64,000 bases of DNA, taken from the NCBI GenBank assembly GCA_038527215.1, contig JBCBGC010000027.1, positions 7,125 through 71,124 of the forward strand. Reading direction: 5' to 3'. Below the pieces are notes generated by a model, which worked only from the letters and a program-made list of their open reading frames with translations, did no database searches and was not told the origin of the DNA. The position numbers and the translations under genes are program-made. Below are positions 1 to 8,983 of this stretch, in pieces. This stretch comes from JAWPMV01 sp038527215 (GTDB taxonomy: Bacteria > Bacteroidota > Bacteroidia > J057). The stretch's first letter is position 1. Each line of letters begins with the position of its first letter.

Positions 1-1001
1 TGCTCGATGCCGATCGCACCTGCGTTGTCGGTTTTAACATGAAAGGCTTTATCATCCTCGCAGACCATCTGGGTAACCTGACCGTCGCTGGCCCGAATGA
101 TGTAGTGGGCAGAAACCTTGGCGTTCCGGTTTTTGAACCAGGCAATGGCACTGGCGTAGGAGCCCTGAATGGTATGGATGGTGATAAACTGGATTTGTTC
201 TCCGTTGCGGGACCCGTAGTTATTGGTGTGGGCAGCGTCCCAAATAGACCCGAAGTAATTGGGTTTGCCCGGGCTACAGTTGTTAGATCCGGGAGAAGGA
301 GCTGAAAAGGTATCACCGCTCAGATTCCTCACTCTTTGATTAGAAGCGTTTACCTGTTTGGCACTGAGGACGCGATAGTTTTCTGAACCAAAAATGCGGT
401 TATAGTCGAATTGGCGAACGTTTATGGTTCTTACGCCGGTGTGAGGGCTTTCGATTTCTTTGAGAATGCCATAGAACTGCTGGTCTCGGGCGTATTCATC
501 CAACATGTTCTGGGGGGCAGGCAGTTCGCTTAGCTCACTGATGATGGGTTCGTGATTCTCAACGCTTCGGGAAGTCATGCGCTTGTTGCGCTGAAGGGCC
601 ACATAAGCTGCGGCGTAGGCCAGAATATTGATGCGGGGATTTTCAATGATATCGGCTTCAGAATAACCCGATAGCTGGGCTACCTTTTTTAAGCTCTCCT
701 GGAAATAGCCTTTTCCATCTCCGACCAGCCCCATCACCCCATAATATTCAGGCAAACCCTGGCAACTATAACTATCCTTGGGACTCACATGGTTTACGCG
801 GGTATTGGTGTAGGCTACTGCTTCCAGTAGACCAGCTGGTATAGAAGGAAAATTCCGATAGGCTTCAGCAAAATAACTGGCGTATTTGTTGGTTTGGGCA
901 TGTAGCGGGGGGAGCAACAGCATGCATCCCGCCAGGAGCGCCAGCGCTTGCATTCGAAAATTCCTATATCTTGCATGTATAAAAAGATCCCAAGGGTTCA
1001 T
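1..1001 (-). CDS. N-acetylmuramoyl-L-alanine amidase (Amidase_2), exported, 3' part outside window
   Basis: The minus strand is open from about 1001 to the left edge, so the C-terminus is missing. The reading frame gives a signal peptide (hydrophobic run LALLAGCMLLLPPLHA, then QTN). Next is a region resembling a lytic-transglycosylase/SLT-like helical domain (PAGLLEAVAYTNTRV, YYGVMGLVGDG). The last third is typical of zinc amidases of the Amidase_2/PGRP family: FITIHTIQGSY with the first zinc His, then SAHYIIRASDGQVTQMV and DNAGAIGIE at the edge. Such enzymes cut the bond between N-acetylmuramic acid and L-Ala in peptidoglycan, here probably in the periplasm. The start at 1001 is the longest; an in-frame ATG at 953 (MQALALLAG) would also give a good signal peptide and has an AGGAA sequence before it. 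Confidence 0.85.
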   Translation of the reverse strand, partial: MNPWDLFIHARYRNFRMQALALLAGCMLLLPPLHAQTNKYASYFAEAYRNFPSIPAGLLEAVAYTNTRVNHVSPKDSYSCQGLPEYYGVMGLVGDGKGYFQESLKKVAQLSGYSEADIIENPRINILAYAAAYVALQRNKRMTSRSVENHEPIISELSELPAPQNMLDEYARDQQFYGILKEIESPHTGVRTINVRQFDYNRIFGSENYRVLSAKQVNASNQRVRNLSGDTFSAPSPGSNNCSPGKPNYFGSIWDAAHTNNYGSRNGEQIQFITIHTIQGSYASAIAWFKNRNAKVSAHYIIRASDGQVTQMVCEDDKAFHVKTDNAGAIGIE

Positions 1002-1116
1002 GGTGTCGGAGCTTGAGTCGTACTTATTTATGAAAGGTAAAGTTCTTTCTATCAAATTCGCAATTTCAGGCCTGTTTTTGCCTAAATAATCCCCATTTGG
1101 GGCTGTTTTTAGTGGT

Positions 1117-1147
1117 TTTTAAACTTTCAATAATTATTGTAACTTTG
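1117..1147 (+). promoter_or_regulatory. Bacteroidetes-type promoter for the COQ7-like gene
   Basis: A TAACTTTG box (1140-1147) fits the TAnnTTTG -7 consensus of Bacteroidota. A T-rich -33 element (TTTT, 1117-1120) lies 19 bases upstream. Transcription would start near 1154, about 25 bases before the ATG at 1179. Confidence 0.5.
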
Positions 1148-1178
1148 GAGTTGGATTAAAGGTAGGAGATACTGAATT

Positions 1179-1655
1179 ATGGCGACAAAGATCGATATAA
1201 AGAAGCGAACCGAATTTTTTATCAAAGACCTTCACGCCCGGGAAACGATGCGTCTGGGATGGTACCGACAGTTTGGAATCGGGGAGGAAGAAGTACGTCG
1301 ATTGCGGGAACGAAAGGCTCGTCATACGGCTTTTTTGCGTGACTTATTGAGAAAACGAGGAATTAGCCCTGCTTGGTATGCCCGGTATTTTTATTACTTA
1401 GGACACCTGTTCGGCTTTTTTTCCGCCTTTTTTCCTCAAAAATTCATGGATCGAATCGAGAATACATTGGAATTCTGGATTCTGATGCGCTATAAAAAGT
1501 ACCTGCAGGAGATGACGTTGGATGCGACCTTACGGTCTATGATAGAATCTCTCCAAATGCAAAAATTACCCCACAAGGAACCAGCCGCGGATGCCATCCG
1601 AATGATTGAGCAGTTTATCCAGGAGCAGGAACAAGTCTTGCAGCTCAAGACCTGA
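1179..1655 (+). CDS. COQ7-like (demethoxyubiquinone hydroxylase family) ferritin-like protein, ligands partly altered
   Basis: 158 aa, helical, no signal peptide. The layout resembles COQ7/Coq7-like di-iron proteins: LHARETM (COQ7: HAGE), a second helix ending RERKARHTAFLRDLL, then a glycine-rich YYLGHLFGFFSAFF segment, and a third helix IENTLEFWILMRYKKYL. In the true hydroxylase the second helix carries ExxH and the third helix an E..I..HY pattern. Here the residues at those places read KxxH and MRY, so at least two expected iron ligands seem changed. That makes hydroxylase activity doubtful, and most Bacteroidota make menaquinone rather than ubiquinone. Family assignment is by motif reading only. 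The 3' end overlaps the convergent aminotransferase by 11 bases. Confidence 0.6.
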   Translation: MATKIDIKKRTEFFIKDLHARETMRLGWYRQFGIGEEEVRRLRERKARHTAFLRDLLRKRGISPAWYARYFYYLGHLFGFFSAFFPQKFMDRIENTLEFWILMRYKKYLQEMTLDATLRSMIESLQMQKLPHKEPAADAIRMIEQFIQEQEQVLQLKT

Positions 1656-2718
1656 TTTCCTTCTTTATGGCTTCTAACACAGCCTGCATCAAATCGGGAT
1701 CGGCGCTACTTCCCATGTGTGAAATACGCAAGAGGTGGCCCTTCAGTTCGCCCTGACCTCCGGAAAGTTCGAATCCGTGCTGGTCTGTCAGGCGTCCCCT
1801 CAATTTTTCGTGGTCGGTTTTAGGAAAAGAAAAAGCAGTCAGGGAATCGGATGGCTGCTCAGCGAGCATGTGCCCGCCCAGGTCTTTGATTCCTTGTCGG
1901 AAGGTCCGGGCGGTGTGGTGAACCTGTTGCCATATATGCGGTAAGCCCTGCCCTGTCACTTGATCCAAAGCCGCTTTCAGTCCATACATCAATTGGACGG
2001 GTGCCGTAAAAGGAAAGGCTGCATTCCGAGCTTGTTGCGCATAGGTTTTCAAGTGCCGAAAATCTCCCGGATGGGGCTCAGGCATCTCCTGGAAGGCACG
2101 TTCGCTCATCGCGAACAGAAAGGTGCCCGCAGGGTTCATGAGGGCCTTTTGACTAGCCGTGATGGCTAGGTCGATGCCCCAGGCGTCGAGATAAAAGGGC
2201 ACGGCTCCAATCGTCGTAATCCCGTCCACCAGCAGCAAAAGCTCAGGCCTCTCCTGACGGAGAGCGAGACTTATTTCTTCCAGGTCCAGCAGGTTGCCCG
2301 TGGAGGTTTCACAATGGGTGATGACGACCCCTTTCAGGCTGGGCAACTTTTTGACCATCTCTAGCACTTCTTTAGGCTGAAAACCCTGGCCCCAGGACTT
2401 CGTCATCGGCCGGACGCTTAGGTTCATGGTGCGTCCGTAGGATTTCCAGCGCTCACTAAACTTGCCATTTTCCAATACCAGCACTTCACTGCCCGGTTTG
2501 AACAGGCTGTACATAGCCATTTCGACCCCATAGGTTCCACTGCCCATGGCCAGGCCTAATTCCTCTTTGGTTTGGAAGAGGTAGCGCATCTTTTCCAGCA
2601 GGTCTCGGTATAGCTCATGAAAAGCAGCAGTGCGATGATGAATGACGGGTTGGGCAATGGCCTCCTGAACAAAGGTAGGGATGGGGACTGGGCCAGGGGT
2701 AAGCAAGTGGTGCTTCAT
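1645..2718 (-). CDS. class V aminotransferase (alanine-glyoxylate / serine-pyruvate aminotransferase family)
   Basis: 357 aa, cytosolic. The N-terminus MKHHLLTPGPVPIP with the following HHRTAAFHELY is the typical opening of class V PLP enzymes of the alanine-glyoxylate, serine-pyruvate and 2-aminoethylphosphonate aminotransferase group. SGTYGVEMAMYSL forms the phosphate-binding part, LLVDGITTIGA contains the Asp that contacts the pyridine nitrogen, and the Schiff-base Lys is in TASQKALMNPAG. The enzyme transfers an amino group from a small amino acid such as Ser or Ala to glyoxylate or pyruvate; the exact substrate cannot be read. The gene is convergent with the COQ7-like gene, overlapping it by 11 bases, and divergent from the epimerase gene at 2816. 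Confidence 0.85.
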   Translation of the reverse strand: MKHHLLTPGPVPIPTFVQEAIAQPVIHHRTAAFHELYRDLLEKMRYLFQTKEELGLAMGSGTYGVEMAMYSLFKPGSEVLVLENGKFSERWKSYGRTMNLSVRPMTKSWGQGFQPKEVLEMVKKLPSLKGVVITHCETSTGNLLDLEEISLALRQERPELLLLVDGITTIGAVPFYLDAWGIDLAITASQKALMNPAGTFLFAMSERAFQEMPEPHPGDFRHLKTYAQQARNAAFPFTAPVQLMYGLKAALDQVTGQGLPHIWQQVHHTARTFRQGIKDLGGHMLAEQPSDSLTAFSFPKTDHEKLRGRLTDQHGFELSGGQGELKGHLLRISHMGSSADPDLMQAVLEAIKKEIRS

Positions 2719-2815
2719 GAGTTGGGATTAAAGCCTGAGAATATTCACTTTGCGAAAGTAAAGGTAACTTTTCCCTGGAAAAGCAGTTATTTACCTGATT
2801 CTTAGCCCAATTATC

Positions 2816-3700
2816 ATGAATATTCTCATTACAGGTGGTACTGGTTTCATAGGCCAATATTTGGTGCCTGTCCTTACGCAAAAAGGTCATCAGGTTACCC
2901 TCCTCAGCCGACGCGAGCGGGAATCCAGGGATCGACTGGTTTCCTATCGAACATGGAATGGGAAAGCAATGCCACCGGCTTTGGGGATTTACGATGTGGT
3001 GATCAACCTGGCGGGCAGCAGCCTGGGAGACGGTAAGTGGACGGAAGAAAGGAAAAAAGTCATCCTGCAAAGTCGACTGGATGCCACGCAGGCTTGTGTA
3101 GATTTTATTAATGGGGGTTCTCGCCCTCCGCAACTGTTTATTTCTGCTTCAGCGGTAGGCTACTATGGGGTTGAACCTTCCGGAGTATTGGATGAAGATG
3201 CCGCTCCAGGAAAGGACTTCGCTGCGGAGGTCTGCCGCCAATGGGAAGAAGTCTCACAACACGCCAATACCCGGGTGATTAATCCCCGCATCGGTGTGGT
3301 ATTAGGGAAAGATGGAGGAGCTTTGGAGAGGATGTTGCCCATTTACAAAGCCTACCTGGGCGGCAGATTTGCTTCAGGTAAACAAGGCTTTCCCTGGATT
3401 CACATGGACGACATTGTCCGGGCTTTTGTATTTATGATCGAATCAGAAACCCTCAGTGGTCCCCTGAACCTGGCCGCGCCTGAGACTGTAGATCAGGCGC
3501 AGTTTTCCAAGGCCCTGGCCAAAGCCCTGGGCACCCTGGAACTGTTCATTGTGCCCAAATTTGGCTTAAAGTTGCTATTCGGTGAGCAATCGCAGCTGAT
3601 GTATGGAGGACAAAAGGTCCGGATGGACAAACTGACTAACGCGGGCTTCTCCTTCGCTTTTCCGGAACTTGCGCCCGCCCTGGCCGATCTCGTCTCCTAA
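2816..3700 (+). CDS. TIGR01777 family NAD(P)-binding epimerase-like protein (YfcH/SulA-like)
   Basis: 294 aa. A Rossmann motif GGTGFIG sits at residues 7-13, followed by SRRERES where NADP-binding members have basic residues. SASAVGYYG holds the SDR Tyr, and the segments VVINLAGSSLGDGKWTEERK and FPWIHMDDIV are signatures of the TIGR01777 extended-SDR group. The C-terminal part (PKFGLKLLFGEQSQLMYGGQKV) matches the DUF1731 domain of these proteins. Length is normal for the family. The physiological substrate is unknown; in other bacteria the family is linked only loosely to cell-division phenotypes. It is transcribed away from the aminotransferase gene. Confidence 0.85.
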   Translation: MNILITGGTGFIGQYLVPVLTQKGHQVTLLSRRERESRDRLVSYRTWNGKAMPPALGIYDVVINLAGSSLGDGKWTEERKKVILQSRLDATQACVDFINGGSRPPQLFISASAVGYYGVEPSGVLDEDAAPGKDFAAEVCRQWEEVSQHANTRVINPRIGVVLGKDGGALERMLPIYKAYLGGRFASGKQGFPWIHMDDIVRAFVFMIESETLSGPLNLAAPETVDQAQFSKALAKALGTLELFIVPKFGLKLLFGEQSQLMYGGQKVRMDKLTNAGFSFAFPELAPALADLVS

Positions 3701-4056
3701 AGACAAGGGCCGTATCCTATTGGACACAGCCCCATACGCCACTTACATAAAACTCTTTCCAAGGCCTGTGCTCACGCTCAGGCCCCCGCCATACATTTCT
3801 GCTCGTAAATCATCTTGGATAAGTGATAGGTTCGCGACTTGCGAATTCGCTGGGTAAGGGCGGCCCAGATGTTACAAATGTGTTTCATGGTGCCAGTGGT
3901 TAGCTTGGACAGGTTAACATGCTGTAGGTAACAGAAGGATGCTTTGGGGTGCAATTACCATATAGATAACGGCGAGCCGGCTTTTCCATAAAATTCGGGG
4001 CAAAAAAATACCCTGCCATGAATCAGGGCAGGGTAGGGGGCCTATGGACATGTAGG
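3701..4056. other. intergenic stretch without a recognised gene
   Basis: About 350 bases between the epimerase and the convergent gene at 4057. Short open frames are present but show no family resemblance. The only clear structure is the hairpin at 4010-4034. Confidence 0.5.
4002..4034 (-). terminator. rho-independent terminator of the 4057-4737 gene
   Basis: A perfect 8-bp stem, ACCCTGCC (4010-4017) with GGCAGGGT (4027-4034), has a 9-base loop. On the minus strand it is followed by seven T (complement of 4002-4008). It lies 20 bases after the stop of the minus-strand gene. Confidence 0.8.
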
Positions 4057-4737
4057 TTAGTCATCCAGGATAAACAACACAACACAGTCTGACTTCGATT
4101 GTATGCCTAGATAGCTCCCCTTTGGGGCAAACATTTCATTTTTTACCTCTCCCAGAAATCCCTGATGGGCCGCGATAAAGTGGGAGCCCATCGCTATGTA
4201 TTTTCGGGACTTCTTGCTCCCGAAGTAAGTCATATAGGACTGTTTGCAGAAGTTGTTCCGGTATTTCCAGCCATACACAGTGTCTTGATGCGGGGCTCCT
4301 TTACTTCGATCCAGGCCATTCCCCAAATTTTCAAAGGTAATGTAGACAAAGGGGAGCTGGTTATAATCGACCTTCCCGCCTACATCCAATGGGGCAGTTT
4401 GAGGCTCAGAAGGGGAGGAAGGAAAGTGCTCCAAGTTTCTACTTTTATTTTCCCATGCATCCTCTGTGAAAATTAGTAGTTCGAAGTTTTCCGGGTTAAA
4501 ATCTTCGAGGAAGCCAGGATGGTCGAAAGAAACTTTCAGGGTGTTAAAATCTGCGTTGCTATAAGTATTCAGGGGGAGTAAAACCGTGTAGCAAAAATCT
4601 TCATGCCTGGGTTCTACAAAATCTGGCTTATAGGGAGGAAGGGAAGAATGGGGAGAGACCCTTACCTGACTTCCGCAATCGGTTAATCCAAAGGTAATAC
4701 TTAACAAGACCAGCCATAAGCCTGTGCAATTTCTCAT
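4057..4737 (-). CDS. hypothetical exported protein (possible lipoprotein)
   Basis: 226 aa from the ATG at 4737; a longer frame reaches 4782 but would put 15 hydrophilic residues before the signal peptide. The N-terminus MRNCTGLWLVLLSITFG is a signal sequence ending near LTDC, which is a poor lipobox (Asp before Cys), so lipidation is uncertain. The mature part has many Phe, Tyr and Asn residues (TLKVSFDHPGFLEDF, WENKSRNLEHF), and its Cys residues could pair. No family is recognised. It is a single-gene unit with its own terminator. Confidence 0.6.
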   Translation of the reverse strand: MRNCTGLWLVLLSITFGLTDCGSQVRVSPHSSLPPYKPDFVEPRHEDFCYTVLLPLNTYSNADFNTLKVSFDHPGFLEDFNPENFELLIFTEDAWENKSRNLEHFPSSPSEPQTAPLDVGGKVDYNQLPFVYITFENLGNGLDRSKGAPHQDTVYGWKYRNNFCKQSYMTYFGSKKSRKYIAMGSHFIAAHQGFLGEVKNEMFAPKGSYLGIQSKSDCVVLFILDD

Positions 4738-5055
4738 GCAGTAAAAGTTATTCAGCTTACCAGAGCGTTGTTGGTAAGCCACTTTGACGAATAACTATCA
4801 GCAATAATTCAATAAAATCTTAAAGCCCCTTAAGCAGCATGGGTTTGCCGTTTCAAGCTGGTAGTTGTGGTAATTCTAATCCCGAGAGCCTGTAGATACC
4901 GGGGACAGAAATATGGATCCATAGGAAGGGCCCTATGCTTAACGCATGTATTCCGTACGAGGAAGATATTGTGGCCAGGGTCCCGGATTTCCCCCTTTCT
5001 AACACCTGTAAGGCAAGTCAGGGAAAAAGGGCGAATAGAATTTTTATACTATGAC
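4738..5055. other. intergenic stretch, nothing recognised
   Basis: About 320 bases between two minus-strand genes. It presumably holds the promoter of the 4737 gene. I see no convincing gene, repeat or RNA. Confidence 0.4.
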
Positions 5056-5457
5056 CTAATCCAATAAAAAGGTCTCGGGTCCAGCGTTCCAGTTCCAGTT
5101 TCCGGGCGCGGGTTTGGGGGGGAGGGGCAGCCTACTGCTTTCAAACAAAGTAGTTTCTGTAACCACCTTGCTTTTGGGAGGTGGGGGCGGTGGCAAAATG
5201 GGACTGAACAATAGTTTGCTGGTCCACAGCAGAAAACACAACCAACAGGCTGTCATGGCGATGAGGCCAAGAGAAGTAAAACGCTGCCAGCGGTCATCTT
5301 GCTCCATCCGTTTGGATCGGAGCAATTTCGCGGCAGAGGTGGCCGCTGTATGCACAACAGTTTCGGTTCGTCTGAGGCGGTGCCATCTTTTGAAGAAGGC
5401 ATTCCAGCCACCGTACAAGAGGTCAGAAGCCAAAAGGAAAAACTCCTTAATGAACAT
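5056..5457 (-). CDS. hypothetical single-pass membrane protein with polyproline stretch
   Basis: 133 aa, not recognised. A basic N-terminal half (WNAFFKRWHRLRRTETVV, LLRSKRMEQDDRW) is followed by one membrane helix (LGLIAMTACWLCFLLWTSKLL, about residues 64-84). A run of six or more prolines comes next, then a Pro/Trp/Asn-rich tail. The positive charges before the helix would keep the N-terminus in the cytosol and place the proline-rich tail in the periplasm. It is not clearly linked to its neighbours. The opposite strand also has an open frame here, so moderate caution is due. Confidence 0.55.
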   Translation of the reverse strand: MFIKEFFLLASDLLYGGWNAFFKRWHRLRRTETVVHTAATSAAKLLRSKRMEQDDRWQRFTSLGLIAMTACWLCFLLWTSKLLFSPILPPPPPPKSKVVTETTLFESSRLPLPPKPAPGNWNWNAGPETFLLD

Positions 5458-5670
5458 AAATTAGGGGCTTGAAAGTGCGATACTTAATACTCCTCTTTTT
5501 TTAGGGCAATTGAAAAGAACAATCATCCCAAAACTTACAGCAGCTAAAAGGTCTGATATTGCTAAAGAAAAATCTTCGAAACAGGGCTTGGTTTTGGAAT
5601 GGTGCTTGCGAGTTTGAAGAGGGTTTGCTATATAGGTTCTCCCTTATCTTCCAGTTAAAAATACCTCAAC

Positions 5671-7146
5671 ATGCTGTCTGGCGTGCGTTTGTTACTTCTT
5701 GCCACCTTATTCATGCCATTTGCGAACTTATCGGCCCAGTCCTCTGGTCTTTCCCGGGTAGAAGCCGCCGTCAAAAGCCTGGCTCAGGATCCTGATATGC
5801 GATCAGCAAATTGGGGCTTAGCCATCCGGGATGCACAATCCGGGCGGCTGTTATTTGGCTATGAATCTGAACGGAACCTTGCAACCGCCTCTACCATGAA
5901 AGCGGTAAGTACTGCTACCGCGCTGGGAGTATTGGGGCCGAATTTTCGATTTGAGACCCGCATTGAATATGTTGGCAGCCTGTCATCTGATGGGGTGCTG
6001 GAGGGAGATTTGATCATCCGAGGAGGGGGCGATCCCACCCTGGGCTCGGACAGATTTGGCAAGCCTTACCAAATGGCCACCATATTTTATGATTGGGCAC
6101 AGAAGGTCAAGCAGGCAGGGATCAAAGAGATTCAAGGCCGCGTGATTGGGGACGAGGGAACCTATTCTTCTCAACTCACCCCGGGAAATTGGGGCTGGGA
6201 GGACATGGGGAATTATTATGGTGCAGGAGCTGGCGGATTGAATGTGCATGAAAACTTGTATCGGCTTGATCTGAAGCCCGGTGCTCGAACAGGGGACCGG
6301 ACAAAGGTGCTCCGCACAGACCCGGAGATTCCCCGCATTCAATTTTACAACGAATTGACCACCGGGCGACCCGGTTCAGGAGATAATGCCTATATCTATG
6401 GCGCTCCCTACACCTATGGGCGATACTTGCGGGGGACGATTCCTGCCGGAGTGAGTTCTTTTTCTATCAAAGGTTCTATTCCTGATCCAGCGTTGTTTTG
6501 TGCAGATCAGTTTAAGGAAGTGTTGCAGGCTTGTGAAGTGGCGGTGGTGGGCCAGGCCAATACCAGTCGCAGGTTGAAACTGATGGGAGAAAATTTACCC
6601 GAAAAAGGGAAGCTTGTTCATCGACATTTTTCGCCCACGCTAGCAGATATCGTGATCCCTACCAATATGAAAAGTATCAACCTCTATGCGGAAGCCCTGG
6701 CCAATCAGGTGGCCCAGGCGCGGGAGGGAGATAACCGGGAAGTAGGAGAAGCCATGAAAAAATACTGGCAGAGCCAGGGAGTAAATACCCGGGGCATGTA
6801 TCTGCGGGATGGCAGTGGGTTATCTCCTAATAACCAACTCAGCACGGGACAGCTTTCAGCTATTTTATGTAAGGTATACCAGTCAGGCTACTATCAAAGT
6901 TTCAACCAATCCTTGCCGGTAGCTGGTAAGTCAGGCTCTCTCAGTCGGATGATGCGGGGCACCAAAGCAGCGAATAACCTGCGCGCCAAGAGTGGTTATA
7001 TTTCCGGGGTTCGTAGCTACACCGGTTACGTAGAAGATGGGCAGGGAAGAACCCTGGCCTTTACCTTTATCGTGAATTATTTTTCAGGGAGTTCCGGCCA
7101 GATGCGGAACAAAATGGCGAATATCATGGCCCTTATGGCCAACTAG
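5671..7146 (+). CDS. dacB: D-alanyl-D-alanine carboxypeptidase/endopeptidase, PBP4 type (peptidase S13)
   Basis: 491 aa with a signal peptide (MLSGVRLLLLATLFMPFANLSAQ). The three penicillin-binding signatures are present: STMK at residues 74-77 (nucleophile Ser), a SxN-type element in RDGSGLSPNNQ, and KSG in RAKSGYISGV. The long insertion between the first two motifs (EGDLIIRGGGDPTLGSDR, GNWGWEDMGNYYGAGAGGLN) is diagnostic of PBP4/DacB. The enzyme trims or cleaves peptide stems and cross-links of peptidoglycan in the periplasm. Its 3' end stops one base before the convergent DUF4240 gene. Confidence 0.9.
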   Translation: MLSGVRLLLLATLFMPFANLSAQSSGLSRVEAAVKSLAQDPDMRSANWGLAIRDAQSGRLLFGYESERNLATASTMKAVSTATALGVLGPNFRFETRIEYVGSLSSDGVLEGDLIIRGGGDPTLGSDRFGKPYQMATIFYDWAQKVKQAGIKEIQGRVIGDEGTYSSQLTPGNWGWEDMGNYYGAGAGGLNVHENLYRLDLKPGARTGDRTKVLRTDPEIPRIQFYNELTTGRPGSGDNAYIYGAPYTYGRYLRGTIPAGVSSFSIKGSIPDPALFCADQFKEVLQACEVAVVGQANTSRRLKLMGENLPEKGKLVHRHFSPTLADIVIPTNMKSINLYAEALANQVAQAREGDNREVGEAMKKYWQSQGVNTRGMYLRDGSGLSPNNQLSTGQLSAILCKVYQSGYYQSFNQSLPVAGKSGSLSRMMRGTKAANNLRAKSGYISGVRSYTGYVEDGQGRTLAFTFIVNYFSGSSGQMRNKMANIMALMAN

Positions 7147-7147
7147 C

Positions 7148-7630
7148 TTATCCACCAAAACGCTGCCATAGTCTGGGAAACTTGGCCGGTAGATCGTCTT
7201 CTTCCCACTTGATGCCTTTGATGGAATGAGGAGGAGGTAACTCTTTCCCGGTTTTCAATTCATAGGCTTCCAGGGCACAAGCTCCATATCCCACCCAGTC
7301 CATCGGGTCCCGACGGCTGATGATTTTGGTCAGGGATTCTGGATTCTTAAGGGCCTTATAATATTTTTTTCGCCCCTGAGAGATCAACCAGCCTCGAAAA
7401 TCCGCAAAAAAGACCTCTCCTCCTTTGGGGTTCATGATGTGGGAAGCCGCTTTTAGCTCCCAGGTATTAGCCATGTTCATATAGTGCGTGAAGATGGTAT
7501 CAAACATCATGATGTCTCCTACTGACCGCTTGGCCAGTCTGCGAATAAGCCGGGCCTGGTGCTGTTCACTGTTTTTATTGACCCTGCTACGGCTTTTATC
7601 GATGATCTTCCAGAATTTTTTCTCCGTCAT
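7148..7630 (-). CDS. DUF4240 domain protein
   Basis: 160 aa, cytosolic. It starts with MTEKKFWKIIDKSR and contains VFFADFRGWLISQGRKKYYKALKNPESL, the hallmark of DUF4240 (FR-WLI-QGR-Y--AL-dP). This domain has no known biochemical role and is often found in small stand-alone proteins. It is separated from the upstream phosphofructokinase gene by a strong hairpin, so it probably has its own promoter. Confidence 0.75.
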   Translation of the reverse strand: MTEKKFWKIIDKSRSRVNKNSEQHQARLIRRLAKRSVGDIMMFDTIFTHYMNMANTWELKAASHIMNPKGGEVFFADFRGWLISQGRKKYYKALKNPESLTKIISRRDPMDWVGYGACALEAYELKTGKELPPPHSIKGIKWEEDDLPAKFPRLWQRFGG

Positions 7631-7641
7631 ATTAGAAAATG

Positions 7642-7688
7642 AAAACGCTAAGCTACGGACTTTCGGTCCGGTAACTTAGCGTTTTTTC
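7642..7688 (-). terminator. terminator after phosphofructokinase gene
   Basis: Outer stem AACGCTAAG (7644-7652) pairs with CTTAGCGTT (7675-7683); inside, TACGGAC pairs with GTCCGGTA with one bulge. It lies 15 bases downstream of the pfk stop on the minus strand. The T-run is stronger on the plus side (7682-7687), so it may work in both directions. Confidence 0.75.
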
Positions 7689-7702
7689 AGATAAAAATAG
7701 TC

Positions 7703-8983
7703 CTAGCCTTCGATAGACCCCGGAATAGCTGTCGGGGTTACGGGGCGAATCATAGACGGATCAAAGTCCCAGTTGAGGATTTTGTAGAAGTCAAAATCTG
7801 CTGGATTGTCCACATATTGACGAGCGGCTTCGTAGTCTGGCTCACATAATACATGCAGATCTCCAAAGACCATTTTGGCTAGCTCAGAATCGATATCTAC
7901 CAAACGCGGAGGAATTTTTCCCGTTTCTGGGTCCTCGATATCTGCCAGGAAGACCGGCTGGATATTCGCTTTGGAACTGGTTGAAACGATACAACCCGTT
8001 TTGCCCTCCATGAAGAGCTTGCGTACACCCATGCCCAGCAAGGTACACAGCGTCAGGTCATAGGCTACGGGGCGGGTACATCTCAGTTCGTATCCCATTT
8101 CTACCGGACGGCTTTTTACGGTAATGCCTAGTTCTTTGAGCCTACGCTGCAGGAGTACGTTGAAGATGTGAGCCTTACTCACATTCCCTAATTCTGGGTG
8201 GCCGTGTGCATCGTAGGTAAAGTTGATGCCGCAGTTTTTGATTTCGTCCAGACTCAGGAAGTGGAATACCCCTTCACTAACCATGGCTACCCCGTGATGA
8301 ATCCCCCCGATCATCCGCTTGAGGATGGAGGAAATCATGAGGTTCACGATTTTATCAATGGTGATTTCGGTTTTGTTGAACATTTCCGGGATGATAATCA
8401 CCGGGAAGTGGCAACTGGTACCGATTTCAAAGGCGAGGTGTCCGGCTGAGCGACCCATGGAAGAAATGACGAACCAGTTTCCGCTGGTACGGGCATCTTC
8501 ATAGACAGTATTTCCGATGATTACTCCCGCATCTTTGGCAGAATTGAAGCCAAAAGTAGGGGTCCTGCCCGGTAGCGGGAGGTCGTTGTCGATGGTCTTC
8601 GGGACGTGAATGTTCTGAATGTCCACTTCATTTGCCTGAAGGAACTTCGCGAGACGGTTGGCGGTTGAGGCCGTATCATCTCCCCCAATGGTTACCAGAA
8701 GTTTGACGTTATTTTCTACAAAAAAATCAGCCTTAAACTCATGGTCCTTGGGCTTATAGCGACTCATGCGGAGGGTTGAGCCTCCTCTGGGAAAAATTCG
8801 GTCCGCGTACAGGAAGTCAATGTTGACGGTTTGGGCTTCCCCGTTGAAGAGGTTTTTGTAACCGTCGTGAATGCCAATGATCTTGAATCCATCCCGAAGG
8901 AAGACCTTCGCAATGGTACTGATCACGGTGTTGATGCCAGGTGCTGGTCCTCCAGCACAAAGAATGGCAATTGATTTTTGCAT
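7703..8983 (-). CDS. 6-phosphofructokinase, diphosphate (PPi)-dependent type
   Basis: 426 aa. It begins with CAGGPAPGINTVIS, has RGGSTLRMSR and PKTIDNDLP (residues 128-134), and SMGRSAGHLAFEIG for fructose-6-phosphate binding. The phosphoryl-donor loop reads GGDD (100-103), not the GGDG of ATP enzymes, and the catalytic segment has PKTIDND rather than PGTIDND. Both changes are established markers of pyrophosphate-dependent enzymes, so I infer a reversible PPi-PFK acting in glycolysis and gluconeogenesis. It forms its own transcription unit with a strong terminator. Confidence 0.88.
   Translation of the reverse strand: MQKSIAILCAGGPAPGINTVISTIAKVFLRDGFKIIGIHDGYKNLFNGEAQTVNIDFLYADRIFPRGGSTLRMSRYKPKDHEFKADFFVENNVKLLVTIGGDDTASTANRLAKFLQANEVDIQNIHVPKTIDNDLPLPGRTPTFGFNSAKDAGVIIGNTVYEDARTSGNWFVISSMGRSAGHLAFEIGTSCHFPVIIIPEMFNKTEITIDKIVNLMISSILKRMIGGIHHGVAMVSEGVFHFLSLDEIKNCGINFTYDAHGHPELGNVSKAHIFNVLLQRRLKELGITVKSRPVEMGYELRCTRPVAYDLTLCTLLGMGVRKLFMEGKTGCIVSTSSKANIQPVFLADIEDPETGKIPPRLVDIDSELAKMVFGDLHVLCEPDYEAARQYVDNPADFDFYKILNWDFDPSMIRPVTPTAIPGSIEG

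Noticed and set aside
2615..3133. Minus-strand frame of 172 codons across the aminotransferase start and the epimerase gene
   Set aside because: It overlaps two well-supported genes and has no family likeness; it is a shadow.
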